Assembly (NCBI RefSeq): GCF_021347895.1
Contig: NC_067131.1
Coordinates: forward strand, 11,126,653 to 11,190,652
DNA from: Acanthochromis polyacanthus
Taxonomy: Eukaryota > Chordata > Actinopteri > Pomacentridae
DNA: 64,000 nucleotides
Direction of reading: 5' to 3'
The translations under genes were made by a program, and so were the position numbers. Below the pieces are notes generated by a model that made no database searches, had not been told where the DNA came from, and was given only the letters and a program-made list of their open reading frames with translations. Of this stretch, positions 1-11,745 are shown in pieces (within the stretch, counting starts at the first letter, position 1; each line of letters opens with the position of its first letter).

Positions 1-1476
1 GTCATACTTACATACAGCATGCAGGAGCAGCAGAGTCAGTCTGTCTTTGTCTTTTGTAACAAGTACACAGCATACAGCAGAAGTGAGTACCCCCATGTGC
101 AATATCAGTTAAATGTCAGATGATTCAGAATGGTATCATCTCTCAATATCTGCATTTTTTTGTAAGTCAAAAAGTACAGTATTTGCTCTTACGAGCAATC
201 AAAAAACAAATACTTAAGAAAGACTGTGTGGAAAATTCAGACCCCAAAGTAAAGAGTGAATGCAACAAAAGTGAATACAGCTGTGATTACCGACACGCAA
301 GTTAGAAAACCTGTGGCAACTGAAACAAAACTGAGCAAACCAGTGATTTCTAATTAGTCTACTTGTATAAACGTGGTTGTAAAAATGGCCTGTGAACACT
401 AGAACTTTCTCAGTTTTGAACCTGTGGTCTCTGTCTATTTGCATGAATGCATTTTGGTTCCACATACAAAAAGAATTACAAAAGGAACTGAAAAATCTGA
501 TTGTGAGATGTCACAAACGATTAAAGGGTAAAGGAAGATCAGTGACCAGCTAAAAATCTGAGTTGTAGAGATACAGGATTAATCTTTGTGAACAATGTGA
601 AAAGATGCCTGATAAATGGTGGGAACACATTCTTTGGTCTAATGATTGTCCAGATAATTTTGTTCAGCTCAGATGTGGTGCACTTTAAATTTTGAGTGAA
701 CCTGGCCAGAACTACCACAGTCAATACATCAGCCAGATAGTAAAGCAAAAAAATGAATTTCTACTCTGCTATTTGTGGTTTCTTATCTTTGCTTTTCACC
801 AGCTAAGCAGTAGAAAAGCATACAAGTAAAATCATTTGTCATGGTACTTTTTTTGTTAGAAATGCTCACAGCTCATAAAAATATTTAACACAGCTTGCCT
901 TTACTTTGTTTTTAAGGGATCGCAAACCAAAAAGGTTTAGAGAGCTCAACTCCCATTATAATATGATCCCAAAGTTTGGCTCTTTCTCATAAAATTTGTA
1001 GTCATTTCACCCTCCACAGCTTGTTGTTGCATATAATACAACTCTTTGGGGGAAAACAAATGAATATGAATACCTTTCATTGAGCATTTTGTTCTGCATA
1101 CGACACAAATTGCAGGCTGTTTTCTTCACTCTTTGACTAAGAACTCGCAGGACAAACAAGAAAAGCACTCAGAGAGCACATTACTCCACCAGGGCTGCTC
1201 AGTCATTGTATCATTTCTGACGGCTGAAATCTTGAAAGAATTCGTGGCAGAAATCACGGCGTGATGGAATGTAGCCATTGAGTGTAGATGTACCCACAAA
1301 CAAAATGACCTTGAATGTGAAAGTTATGTACAGATACTGAATCGCGTGACCTAAATATGTATTGATGGGACTTGGAAACACCTCCGCAATTTAGTCAACT
1401 GTTCCTTGTATCATTTCCGATGGATAAATTTCGAGAAGTCCGCAACGGTTGATTTTTGGCTGACATGGTGTTCACT

Positions 1477-2015
1477 TATTACCTCCGCCAAGGAGGTCAT
1501 GCAATCGGGTCCGTTTATTTATTTGTCTGTCTGTGTGCGTGTCTGTGGACAGGATTTCTCGGAAACTACTTGTCGGATCTTCATGAAATTTTCACCAGAG
1601 GTGGATCTTGGCCCAGGGAAGATTCCATTCAAATTGTGTGTTGATCCGGTTTTGAATCTGGATTCTGAATCCGGATTTAGATTTTCCCTTGTTGCAAAAA
1701 CAGATCTTGCTTTACCATCCACATCTTCCCTTGACGGAGGTCAGAAATCTCGGATTGCTCTTGTTGTCATAGTTACAGTGATGCCGTACCACTATCTCGC
1801 AATGATACAGAAATCTTTAACAAATCCGTGAATCCAAACTATAAGCCACATCACTGCCAACATCTAATCCGTTGATCCTTTTGTCATTTTTGACCGTCCC
1901 TGAAAATTTAATCCAAATCCGTTTGTCCATTTTTTAATAATATTGCTAACAGACAGACATACAGACAAGCATACGCCGATCATCACATAACTCCCCCTTT
2001 CCTTGGCGGAGTAAC
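1477..2015. mobile_element. short inverted-repeat element, CTCCGCCAAGG type
   Basis: The left end TTACCTCCGCCAAGGAGG (from about 1479) is mirrored at the right end by TCCTTGGCGGAGTAA (about 2000-2014). The interior starts GTCCGTTTATTTATTTGTCT and near the right end has tandem AGACAGACATACAGACA. No transposase frame is present, so it is non-autonomous. Similar CTCCGCCAAGGAGG-ended repeats are common in fish and other aquatic animals, but I cannot assign a superfamily. The open frame across 1406-1831 is incidental. Confidence 0.7.
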
Positions 2016-2039
2016 TATGAAGAAGAAAGCAGCAAAAAT

Positions 2040-2217
2040 GCAGGCATTACCCATCTGTCGTGATAGGATAGATAAACATGCTTCCATTGCTATTCTCCTG
2101 ACGATCCCGTCCACAGCCTTAAGCCGATCGGAGAGCTTCTTCACCTGAAGGTCGGTGCCGTTGTTCAGGTTGATGCTGTTGTGCAGCCTGATGTATGAAT
2201 TATAGCCACAGTTGTGT
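2040..2217 (-). pseudogene. unrecognised open coding-like fragment
   Basis: On the minus strand one frame is open for about 59 codons and reads, in part, NSYIRLHNSINLNNGTDLQ, then VKKLSDRLKAVDGIVRRIAM. The composition is protein-like (heptad-like LSDRLKAVDGIV) and unlike neighbouring intron. AG precedes GCTGCACAACAGC, so an exon border there is possible. I do not recognise the family. It could be a processed-pseudogene or retroelement piece, or chance. Confidence 0.3.
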
Positions 2218-3119
2218 CAGATTGTAAAAACATCTCTGATCAGTTTAGCGAGTAACAAATTTAGAGAGCCCAAGAGTGCTGTCTCAAATTCATTTGTGTC
2301 TGCGGGTGTCGGGTAACACAGTGATGCTTCTCTTCGCTGTGGATATTTGTCTTGAGGAATTAGTCCCTGTTGGCATGAAGGACAGAGAAGGTTGTCCTAT
2401 AAATTCTCTTTGTAGTTTCTTCCCTTTCTGTTTGCTTTGTCAGACTTTGCCTCTTCAAATTCAACTTTCAATGCCCTGTTTAATTCTCAAATTTTCTCAC
2501 CTGCGTTAAATCTTCTTGTCCTTATTTTTAGAGCATATAGATTCGTAAAAAAAATGCATTTAAATCCACAATACTGTGAAAATATATAGTAGTGTCTTTG
2601 CTTGCTGGAGTGCTGTGAAAGATCTGTGTTGTTTGTGCTGCTTTCAGTAGAGAAGAGGCCAATTTTGCAATTTGAGCTTGAGCATGTGCTAATAGTTGTT
2701 AATAGTTCCTTGCTTTGCAGCTGGGGACTTCGAATTGAGTATCCTAAATATCTCTTCAACTGTCTGTGTAGCCATATCCTCCCAGATCAAACAGCCAAAC
2801 CAGACACATGGTCATCTGTGCCATGAACACAGTGTCTGCCTGTTTCATCATGGTGGGGTCAGGACAACAAACCCCCTCAAGCTGTGTTCGGTTCAGACAG
2901 AATTTTAAACACGCAAGGTCGAGCTGACTTTCCTTTTTACCCCGCAGCATTTTCCTCGGTCTTTGATTCGGTCTTTAATAATAGGTGTGCTCCCTACACC
3001 CACTCCACATTTTTTCAGGTGGTTTACAGTAGGCGAGATGGGCTTTAACTATTCGACAATTAAAATTTGATTTACAACTATTCTAAAAACTTACTATTCA
3101 TTTCAGTCATTTCTCAGGC

Positions 3120-3245
3120 TCAGAGATTTCACGTGAGGATTAATTTCTTATCGAATCGATGCCACAGCGAATGAGCGCCATACTCAAAGCTAAAGGCAGT
3201 CCAGCAAAATATTAGTGTCCGACTTTTTTTGGGCCGGGCAGTGTG
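3120..3245 (-). mobile_element. possible Tc1-like terminus
   Basis: Read on the minus strand, the segment begins CACTGCCCGGCCCAAAAAAA and then GTCGGACACTAATATTTT. That style of terminus occurs in many fish Tc1-like elements. No partner terminus or transposase was found nearby, so this is a relic at best. Confidence 0.35.
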
Positions 3246-4943
3246 TCTTCTTCATTGACGTGGAAGAGCTGTAAAGAGAGAACACAGTTTTATGACTTAC
3301 CTTGTGTTGTACAGGAGCAATTAGTGTTAAGTGATGCTGTTACAAACTGGAAGACCTGTGGTGGAGAAAAAAAAAACAGCGATTAAAGAAGGGTATTGTT
3401 AAGACACGGAGCTATCTGGTTCTTTTCACACGACTCCTCTCAGATATGCAAAACCAGATATTGAAGTGGTTAGGTTGTCATTTTGATCAGTAAATCTTTG
3501 TAGTCTCCAGGAAATCCAGAAAGAACAATTTGAAGGCTGCGAAACAAGCCAGCAGACAGATTTAAATAAATGCAGCCACAGGAGACTTTGAACAGCGAAG
3601 TTGGAACGCTCAGTAAACTGATCCTGTAAAATTTGATCTCCTCGACTTCGACCTCGAAAGTCGCATTTTGATGTAATTTGTGATTGAATATACTTAAAAT
3701 TAAACTCATTTCCATTTTTAAAACTTGCTGGAAAGCTCGCATAAATGAATTCAATGTTGTTGAGAGAACCTGGGCAAGGAACAGAGGTTATATTTGCTCA
3801 ACTGATAAAAACTGGCAACTCTGGATGACGCAAGACTTGTTTTTCCTGTACAGACGCTCATCCAATTTATGTAACACCTCTGGGCATCAGATTTAGTCGT
3901 TCGTGTTCACTCATATTGATTCGTCTGTCAAAATCCAAGCGAAAGACGTGCATTTTGTTTTTGTGGCGGATTTTGAATCCCGACCTGCTTTTGTGTTGCG
4001 GCAAGACAAAAGTCCTCCTCCAGCTGCTTGTTTTCTCAGAAGGGCATGTTCCTTAGAAATGCGCCACTTACGTCCTGTCGTCAAAACAAACTTAAATGGC
4101 CTTACTCTGTAGTGATTGCTCTGGTGTTGTCATGGTTTCACATCCATTAGCAGAATAGCTGGAGATTTGTTTGACATAAACTGAGGTAAAAGCACTCGAT
4201 GTTTGTCTCCTTAAAATAGTAGTGGCATTTTCTTCACTAAAGTGTCTGTCTGGCAGACAAGTGGTGGCGCTGAAACTTGTCGGGCAATTTAGTGGCCTGA
4301 AAGTTCGTCCCTCAACTGACAATTCGCTCCCGTGGGTTTCTGAGTTTAGGACGAGGTGTCACTTCGCAAAATACATTCAGGCCCTTTGTTGAACTCGGAT
4401 CGCAAACTTTTCGCTCGTCCCGCTTTTCTGACACGTTTGCCTTCTCATTCCCTGGCCTGCACCCGTCCCCATCTCCGTCAGCTGTTTAATGCTCGACACT
4501 TGTTCCTTATCCTCTTATCTGCTTTCAGATCTGCCGGCCTGACGCCTCACCAGATAACCAGCTTGTGTTTTAGTGTAGAACACATTAATGCTCCGTAATC
4601 TGCAGCTCCTGTAAAATCCAAAGAAATGAATTAAGTTGTTTGTTTAAAAGGATAAAGGAGAAAATCCTGACGGCAGCTTCCTTCAGGATTTTGTCTGCCT
4701 TTGCTGCTGTTGCTGTGGAATTCTGATTTCCTTCTGCTGGGGTCAAGGTGACAGCTCTGGTAAATAAGTTGAAAAGAAATGGACAAGTGATAGCTGATGA
4801 AAGAATACAAACAAAGTAGGAAACTCGGGAGTTTGACTCTTTTTCGAAGGGAAGCAAAGAGGGTAGTGGCACTGGGTTAATACACCAAACTTTCCAGCAT
4901 TACAAAAAAGAAAATTTCTCACACTTTTTCCCCTCTTCTCCAG

Positions 4944-5177
4944 CCCAGAACTGTTCGGGCCTGCGGACATGTTCCCAGTGCTTGGAGCAACCTGAGTGCG
5001 GCTGGTGTGGAGATCCCAGCAGCACAGGGAAGGGCCTGTGCATGGAGGGTTCATATCGGGGGCCGATGAAGAGACTGGCGAAGCAGGGCCAGCAGGGCCA
5101 GTCCCACGATATGAGCTTGGAGCCCGGCAGCTGCCCCAAAGACAAAGGCTACGAGTGGGCATTCATTCACTGCCCTG
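4944..5177 (+). CDS. atrnl1: atrnl1 exon 1 of window (PSI domain)
   Basis: First recognisable exon of an attractin-like transmembrane protein. From Asn at 4949 (residue 1 here) it reads NCSGLRTCSQCLEQPECGWC, the cysteine pattern of a PSI (plexin-semaphorin-integrin) module, and ends with the family segment YEWAFIHCP. An NCS N-glycosylation sequon opens the domain. The middle (MKRLAKQGQQGQ onward) is lower in complexity and looks the least conserved part. The donor is GTGAGT at 5178 and leaves one base over (phase 1). Two possible acceptors lie 5 bases apart, after 4943 and after 4948. I chose the first because it is the first AG after the pyrimidine tract and reads an extra Gln. Known family members are single-pass surface proteins; this part is extracellular. 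Identity with ATRNL1 rather than ATRN rests on remembered family sequences. Confidence 0.9.
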
Positions 5178-6138
5178 GTGAGTAATCGGCTTCCTGTCCG
5201 TCTTACTGAAGTTACAGCTCACGTGTCGTGTCAGAGGTTGTTATTACCTATTGACTGTCAACGCCTTAAGTTTGAAAAGATGTTCTTATCGCGGATTCCT
5301 GTTACAGCTTCTCTATGCAACTAATCCCTCCCTACTGACTCCATGCAACCTTACGCTAGTATGCCATTTAGTTTTTCATCAAGCCCCAGTCCATATAACC
5401 ACATTATGTAAAATGATAATATACCCACTGCTTGTAGTAATTGGAGAACCTTAGGAGTACTCAGTGGCTCATTGGAGCTGATTATGTGTAAAAAAAAAAA
5501 CGTGTCAGTCTAATTTATGTGTGATTCTTCTATTTTTTTTTTAATTCTACAAGTCATTTTAAGAATTTTGGTAATATTTTGTCTAATTATTAGATCGGAA
5601 GTCATCATTTAAAACTCTGTTATATACAGTTACTTTTACAAATGGACATTTTCTGGCCTTGAATCTGTGATGTCATATTAATGAAGAGCTTCACATAAAA
5701 GCAAAAGTCAGTGGCCACGATGAGAGTGATTAACTACCCTCAACGGCACACTCCAATTCACTTACTTTAGCCGCAAAATCAATACAAATAATGTTAATTC
5801 GCATATTTGTGTTTCCAGTTGGAGGTTTATTGCAGGTTAATTAAAAGGCACAGGCGGTAAATAATATTTTAAAAAGCAGATGTGATTAAATAATAATTAA
5901 AATGACCTGGCAGACACAAGAAACAACTGTAGGTGTAAAAATCGCTCACGTGTGCCTGTGTGACTCGCAAGCAAATGGAGATTTGTGAATGCGAGAGTGT
6001 TAGCATAGAATCACCCACCTTGTCTCTAAATATTAAGCCCCGACTTACTCGGTGTACCACGATCTGAAATTTCTGCGACAGAAGATTAGAGCAGTGAAAG
6101 TTGCATTAAGCCATCAACCCTTCGGTTCCTTTTCGCAG
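5178..6138 (+). other. atrnl1: intron 1
   Basis: GTGAGT to TTTCGCAG. AT-rich intron sequence; I see no gene or delimited repeat in it. Confidence 0.85.
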
Positions 6139-6276
6139 CGTGCCAGTGCAACGGCCACAGCACGTGTGTGAACGGCAGTGTGTGCGAGCAGTGCCGTAAC
6201 CTCACCACTGGTGCTCACTGTGAGACCTGCATGCCCGGTTACCATGGAGACCCGACCAACGGTGGCAAATGCCAGG
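6139..6276 (+). CDS. atrnl1: atrnl1 exon 2 (laminin-type EGF module)
   Basis: Completes Ala from exon 1 and reads ACQCNGHSTCVNGSVCEQC, then NLTTGAHCETCMPGYHGDP and NGGKCQ. The spacing CxCNGH...C...C..C..LTTG..C..C..GY.GDPTNGG is the signature of a laminin-type EGF-like module as found in attractin, attractin-like 1 and MEGF8. NLT is a glycosylation sequon. The acceptor follows TTTCGCAG and the donor is GTGAGT at 6277. The exon is 138 bases with phase 1 at both ends, so it encodes one module as a symmetric unit. Extracellular. It lies about 1 kb after the PSI exon. Confidence 0.94.
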
Positions 6277-8300
6277 GTGAGTGCCGCATCGCTACAGACA
6301 TTAGTTATTCTGCACGCATAGCACCTAATGGGGTTTACTTGTTATTGTTTTGGCGAAGCAGTCAACTGATGTAGTTTCACCCCAACCCCCATAGCCTTGT
6401 GCTCATCATCTGTCCACAATTTCACTTCACGACAAGAGACCAGTGCTATTAGATTTAGAGAATAGGACATTAAATTTGTTTTTTTGTTTTATTTAGACTG
6501 CCCTGCAGTGTGTAAATGATAATTAAGCTTTTAGAAAAATGGGATCGGCTTATTGATTTCTAATTACTGCATGATTAGTACATTGTGATACAGCATCTAA
6601 GCAACAGAGGGCACTATTGTGTGTTGATTTGAACTTGTGACAAATTGTCCACCCTGTTCGATTGAAGACATATGATGGTTTCATAAAGTGTTAACAGAAA
6701 GAACAACCGCAGTCATAGTAGTCGTCTGGTCAGGCAGTGAAATGTCAAGGTATGTATGTGTTTGTCCGACACTGGGAGTGAGTGTAGAGCATATATGGTA
6801 CACTGTGGGAACTGCAGGTGAAGCTGAAGGTCAGCAATCTTGTGTTCCCAATGTTTTTCACCCGTAAGCACAAGCCTCTAGCTTTCTAAAATAAATAAAT
6901 AAATGGAAACCCACCCACACGTACCTTGGTTTTAGTATTAAGGTATACACACAGAGCCAGGGATTGTTTTAAAGGCAACTTAATACAAATTTTAGCAGCT
7001 GCAGCTCAAATGCTTGATTGTTTTGCTAATGTACTAGGTGTGGTATTCAGTTTTTCCCCTGATATAAAGCTGTTTTGATAGAGTCTTTGAATAGCATATG
7101 AAGCAGATTTATTATCTCATTCTCCTGCTCGATGCGGAATAAATTTTCTTGAGCGACTGCAACCCATAATTTATACCGGACTCCTGTTTTCAAAGCAAAA
7201 GCACCTAATGTCTGCTGAATTCAATGCCGGAAATGAGTGTGAACACAGCATGGGCATGGGCACTAAATCAAATATATAATGACTATTAGTATCTGATAAG
7301 TGTCTGGAGCTGTCTTTTCTGTTAAAAGAAATGCGGACTGATTGAAGGAGGATCGTCAGGAGGAGATTTACCTGCAGTCGTTCGTTATGAAACATGAGTA
7401 GCATTCCTGAGAAATCACATGTAGGCTTTTGTTTGAATTGCCAGACAGGAGTCATACATACACACACACATGGGAGCGGTACGGTCTCAGATAACATCTG
7501 TTACTGCACAGACTTTAGCTGCAACCTGTAAAGTGAAACTACACAGGTGACAGTCTGTGAATATTCTCCTTCTTCTTTTAGAGCCTGGGGGACAAAAATC
7601 ATTATGTGTCATTACATGCGAAAACATCTATGCCTTAATTTGAAGTGAGTGGGATCCACTGCATATTCAGTGTGTGTTTTACGCACAGTGGGCATTTTTC
7701 AAAACCCTCCTATCTAGTGTGATTTGCACATATTAAAATTAAATCCCTGTTGTCACCAGCTGTCAATAACGAGAAGTGTGGGAGAAGTATTTCTAAAATA
7801 TTCATATGTACATTTTGGGAGAAGGTTTGCTAAGAGTGAGGTTTAGCACTTGGAAAGGATGTCATCGCCTCCTGTCTGGGGCTTGGGTGCAGTCCTCCTC
7901 CGTGTATCAGTTCACCCAATCTTTTGTGAAATACTGTTGTTTACAATCTTTCACAGATCAATATCAATTTCCGCTCTGAGTCGTTCAGTATAGCAGAAGG
8001 GATCTTTGTAGCCTAGCTTAGCACAAACGCTGCGAGCAATGGACAAGTGCTAGTCAAGTCCTTAAAAGCGGGAAAAGAAATTGCTATGGTGCAGACTGTG
8101 AGAATCGTAGACTTGAATGTGCCCTGAGGAGAGTATTAACTGAAATGTTTATCATGTGTATCAAGCACACAGACACAAGTAAGTCAAAACTTCATTGTAT
8201 GGATTACTAATCAGTAATGTTTCTGTCCCTGTGTTCTCTCTTGCTTACACTCCCTTCCTCCCCTACTTTCTTTTCCATCTGTGTTTATTGCCTGTTCCAG
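6277..8300 (+). other. atrnl1: intron 2
   Basis: GTGAGT to CCTGTTCCAG. It has a small AAAT run near 6890 and a short AGCTTAGCACAAACGCT stretch near 8015, which recalls the repeat at 28826-28919. Nothing else is recognised. Confidence 0.85.
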
Positions 8301-8394
8301 CCTGTAAGTGTAATGGCCATGCAAGTGTGTGCCAGGTGTTAACTGGCAAGTGCTTCTGCACCACCAAAGGGATCAAAGGAGACCAGTGCCAGCT
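8301..8394 (+). CDS. atrnl1: atrnl1 exon 3 (second laminin-type EGF module, first part)
   Basis: Reads ACKCNGHASVCQVLTGKCF followed by CTTKGIKGDQCQL, an EGF/laminin-type module directly after the one in exon 2. GKCFCTTKGIKGDQCQL is, as I recall, closer to attractin-like 1 than to attractin. The acceptor follows CCTGTTCCAG. The donor is GTGAGT at 8395, placed so that Leu is split 2+1 with exon 4. The length is 94 bases (phase 1 in, phase 2 out). Extracellular. An apparent continuation of the open frame upstream of 8301 is intron sequence. Confidence 0.93.
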
Positions 8395-10894
8395 GTGAGT
8401 ACACCGACCACATGGTCCCACACACAAGCCCTATGAAAACAGAAGTATGGCGCAGTCTTGTAATTTTTAAAGTGGGTTTATAATCTACATCCTGAACTAA
8501 AATGTCGCTTTTGTGGCATATCAAGTCAAGAAAAAAATAAATATTTGCTTCTTTCTGTGAAGGGAATAAAAGTAGTGTCTGCTCACTCATCTCCCTGTTG
8601 GCTTTTTGCCTGATCAAGACCTGGCAGGGTTGAAATGTTGCCTCTTTTCAGTCCAATAATTTATTTGAAGCTGTTTACTCCTGAATCCTGCCGACCGAAA
8701 TGTAGACAGCATTTTCTCTTTTGCTAATTGTCACGTCAATATCAGGTTTGTGCTTCCCAGAAAAGTTCACATCTGCAAACGAAAGGTCACAAATGAGAGA
8801 TATACAGACAAAGTTTCAACCGAATTTCACTGATTGATGGTAACATCAGACAGAAGTGATTCTCTGGGCAGCTTGTCACCAGGTCAGTAATCACTTGGGA
8901 TGCAGCCCTGATGAAATGCTCTGGGCTGCTTTAAGGGAGACCCATTTTGACAAGTGTGACAGCTACATGTAGCAAGGTGTTAGGTGCTGTTTATGATGTT
9001 TTGCCCTAAAAAAATGATTGTCGGTTCTGTCATTCCATCATCTTTATGACCCGTCTTTATGGACGCAAAATCAGCTTCTGTTAAAACACTGAGTTTAAAA
9101 CTCACCCTGGAGATTTAAGGAGGATAAATTAAGTGAAAAGAAAGGTGGATTCAAGCAACTGATTCACTATTTTGAACTGCAAGCAGTTTGTGGGCATTTC
9201 TTGCTCTGTCACATTTTTTGCTCATTGCATTCTAGTTTTCACTGAAATCAGAAGCCATGCAGCTCTAGAAACAGTACAGCCATTGCTGGAAGAAAATGGA
9301 CATTTAATTCTTTATTTCTCAATAAATTGAAGGAACCTGGAATCAACTATATTAAAAGTTTTAGTATTGGAATGTTAGCTATACGTATTTAAGATTTCAG
9401 CTCAGTTGAATAGTTTCCAGATTTTTGTCATTGGTGGCTACTTTTTAGTGCCAAGGATTGCAGAATTTTTTAGTTTTTCACTGTATGATTTCTGAAAATG
9501 CTTTATTTTTGGCAAATTTTTAAATGAGCAGTCGAATACAGTGATTTTGATGAACTATCAAGACTTTTATCTTGTATTTGGTTGTTTTTCCTGATAAAAG
9601 TGAATGTCAGAAATGCATCAAGGACAAAGACTGTTTCTTGCCATGATGTGTGTGCCAAGTGGTGTAGTTTTAGTGATTGAAGACTAAAAAAACTAAAATG
9701 TGTCCATTAAAACCGCTGGTGGATTTGGGGGTTCAGAGGGGTATAAGAGGCAGTCAAACCAGAAGAACTCTTGTTTTCCAAAAGGGAACTTTGACAACAA
9801 AAACTTTTATATTTTAGACATAATGGACTAAGATTTTTTTTCTCCCATGTGGATCAGTGCATTCATTTATCTGTCATGTAATAAGAGCTCACTCAGGCAA
9901 TCCTTGAGTGCTGTCACAGATAAATCATAAAGACGCTAAAAAGCAAGTATATACACATTAAATGGAAATTAAGTTGATCTGATTTTGAGTGATGGCATAG
10001 TCTCACTCCAAGCACTCACTTTTTTTATTATATAATGGGATTCATCATCATATGATTAATGCAGTACAGTGATTCAGAAATTTCCTGCTGTGCTTAGGAG
10101 CACTTATTTCTGACCGCAGAGAGCAGCCCTGCTTCTCTTCATATGCTACTGATTCTGTGATGTACAAACAGAGCAGCATCCGGTGACTTTATCGGACAGA
10201 AACTCCACCTCCAGGATCATTTCTGCTGACATGGTAGATTTCACCCGTGTAGGAGGACCATCTCATCTTAGCTGTCAGCTTTCGTAGTTGTAAGCAGAAT
10301 GGACACTCGTGTTTTAATACCCCTAATGCACTGAGAGTTTATGGAGGGGTCACTGGCAAACATCATTTTCCCCTTTTCATCTCTAAAATCAACTGTTCTC
10401 TTTCCCTATTCAGGTTTTTATCTCTTCACTCCTTCAGTTACACTTTTCGTCATCACGCATTCACACCATATTGGAATTAATTTAAATCCTTATGACAAAT
10501 ATCATTTTGACCTTAGTCAGATTTTAGTCACGTCATACGACCGATTCAGCTGACGCATCTTTTGGCTGTATGCAGTGACAAGACTTTGGTCAGCATCCAG
10601 AAGTCGTGAGCTTTGTTTACATCCATTTGTACTCATCAAAACCACTTGGTGTCCTTTAGCTCTAACAAATGTGTTAAATGTATTTTCTTACTCATAAGAT
10701 AATCTTGGCTTCCTGCAGATAAATGAACGTGATGATGATAGTGACGTTTAGGATGGACGTTCTATTCTACTTTTGAGTTCACTACTGAGGTGTCGCACTT
10801 GCAAAGGAATTTATGGATATTGTGGCTGCAGTCCAGAATAGAGGAGACTGTGCAAAACTGAAGGTGAAGCGGTAGCTTTTGAATTAGGCTGTCA

Positions 10895-11119
10895 GTGTCA
10901 AATAAGACTATTTTTGAATTTCGACCAAGCAGTGGTAAGACGAAGCAAATTGCATGCAAAAACCGCTGGTGTCTCTTCCACAAAGCGACTGAGGAATCTA
11001 ACTTGTTCAACCACCTGAAAAAACACCACAAGCTACAGTTCATGCGTGAAGGCCAAGAACAACGTTGTTACCTCGCTGAATCCTGGTTCTTGGCCACCAT
11101 CAACTTAGCTATCAATTAA
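10895..11119 (+). pseudogene. hAT-type transposase BED zinc-finger relic
   Basis: The open frame reads KTKQIACKNRWCLFHKATEE and then SNLFNHLKKHHKLQF. NLFNHLKKHHK with a Cys pair upstream is the pattern of a BED zinc finger at the N-terminus of hAT transposases. The second half of the frame (after HKLQF) loses similarity, and no DDE catalytic domain follows, so it is a broken fragment. It is unrelated in detail to the BED fragment at 52237-52482, which lies on the other strand. The ends of the parent element were not found. Confidence 0.7.
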
Positions 11120-11408
11120 AGCGACACAGTGGGTCGGCGCATCACATATTGTAAAAGTGAAAACTGCACTGTTGATTTAATTTTGGGGCAAAAAAAAAAA
11201 GTTCTGCCCTGAGGAGATGTGAATAAGTCTTATTTTGATGCAAAGATTTGTAGTATGGCAGTAATGTTGCACAACATGGAAATGAAATCAGAGCTCTATT
11301 TGAATTTGAAAGGTGAAATAAGCGTGTGTTTTTTTCTAAAAATCACCAAATAATCATCATATTAATATTGATCAAAATAGTCTTGCATCAACAGATGTAA
11401 ACAAAGCG

Positions 11409-11745
11409 TTGGGCATAGGTTTGTTTCGGTCACTTCAAAATTCCCATCATCAATTCCAATCCCAGTCTTGGGCCAGGTTCGAGGCATCCCTACCACTGGC
11501 CACCACTGGTGGTGGAAAACTTCACAACAATTATCCAAAGTTGTTTAAATCAATCCAATGGACTTTAAGAAAGTTCCTTGAAGACATTTCAACTCTCATC
11601 CAAGAGGCTTCTTCAGTTCTGAACTGGATAACCATGACCTGGATGAATGAGAACCTACACAGACTTCACAACAACTACATAAAAAATATAATGCCAAAGC
11701 AAGTATTCACAATGTACAAGAAAAACACGGAGCAAAAGAACCCAT
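11409..11745. repeat. probable dispersed repeat
   Basis: Contains GGACTTTAAGAAAGTTCCTT and CTCATCCAAGAGGCTTCTTC, word patterns I associate with a common teleost interspersed repeat. No terminal repeats or conserved protein are visible. The family is not recalled. Confidence 0.4.

Larger units (their letters stand above)
1..4943 (+). other. atrnl1: intron upstream of exon 1 (partial)
   Basis: The window opens within this intron. It holds a 540-base inverted-repeat element at 1477-2015, an unrecognised open stretch on the minus strand at 2040-2217, and a Tc1-like terminus near 3120-3245. I saw no upstream atrnl1 exon here; open frames in this stretch do not resemble CUB, kelch or lectin modules. 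Confidence 0.7.

Noticed and set aside
1406..1831. 141-residue open frame
   Set aside because: Lies across the inverted-repeat element at 1477-2015 and resembles no protein I know.
1..4943. Further upstream atrnl1 exons (kelch or lectin modules)
   Set aside because: I found no cysteine- or kelch-pattern coding segment with good splice sites on the + strand here.
4743..5162. 139-residue open frame antisense to the PSI exon
   Set aside because: The sense strand carries the conserved domain with matching splice sites; the antisense frame is a shadow.
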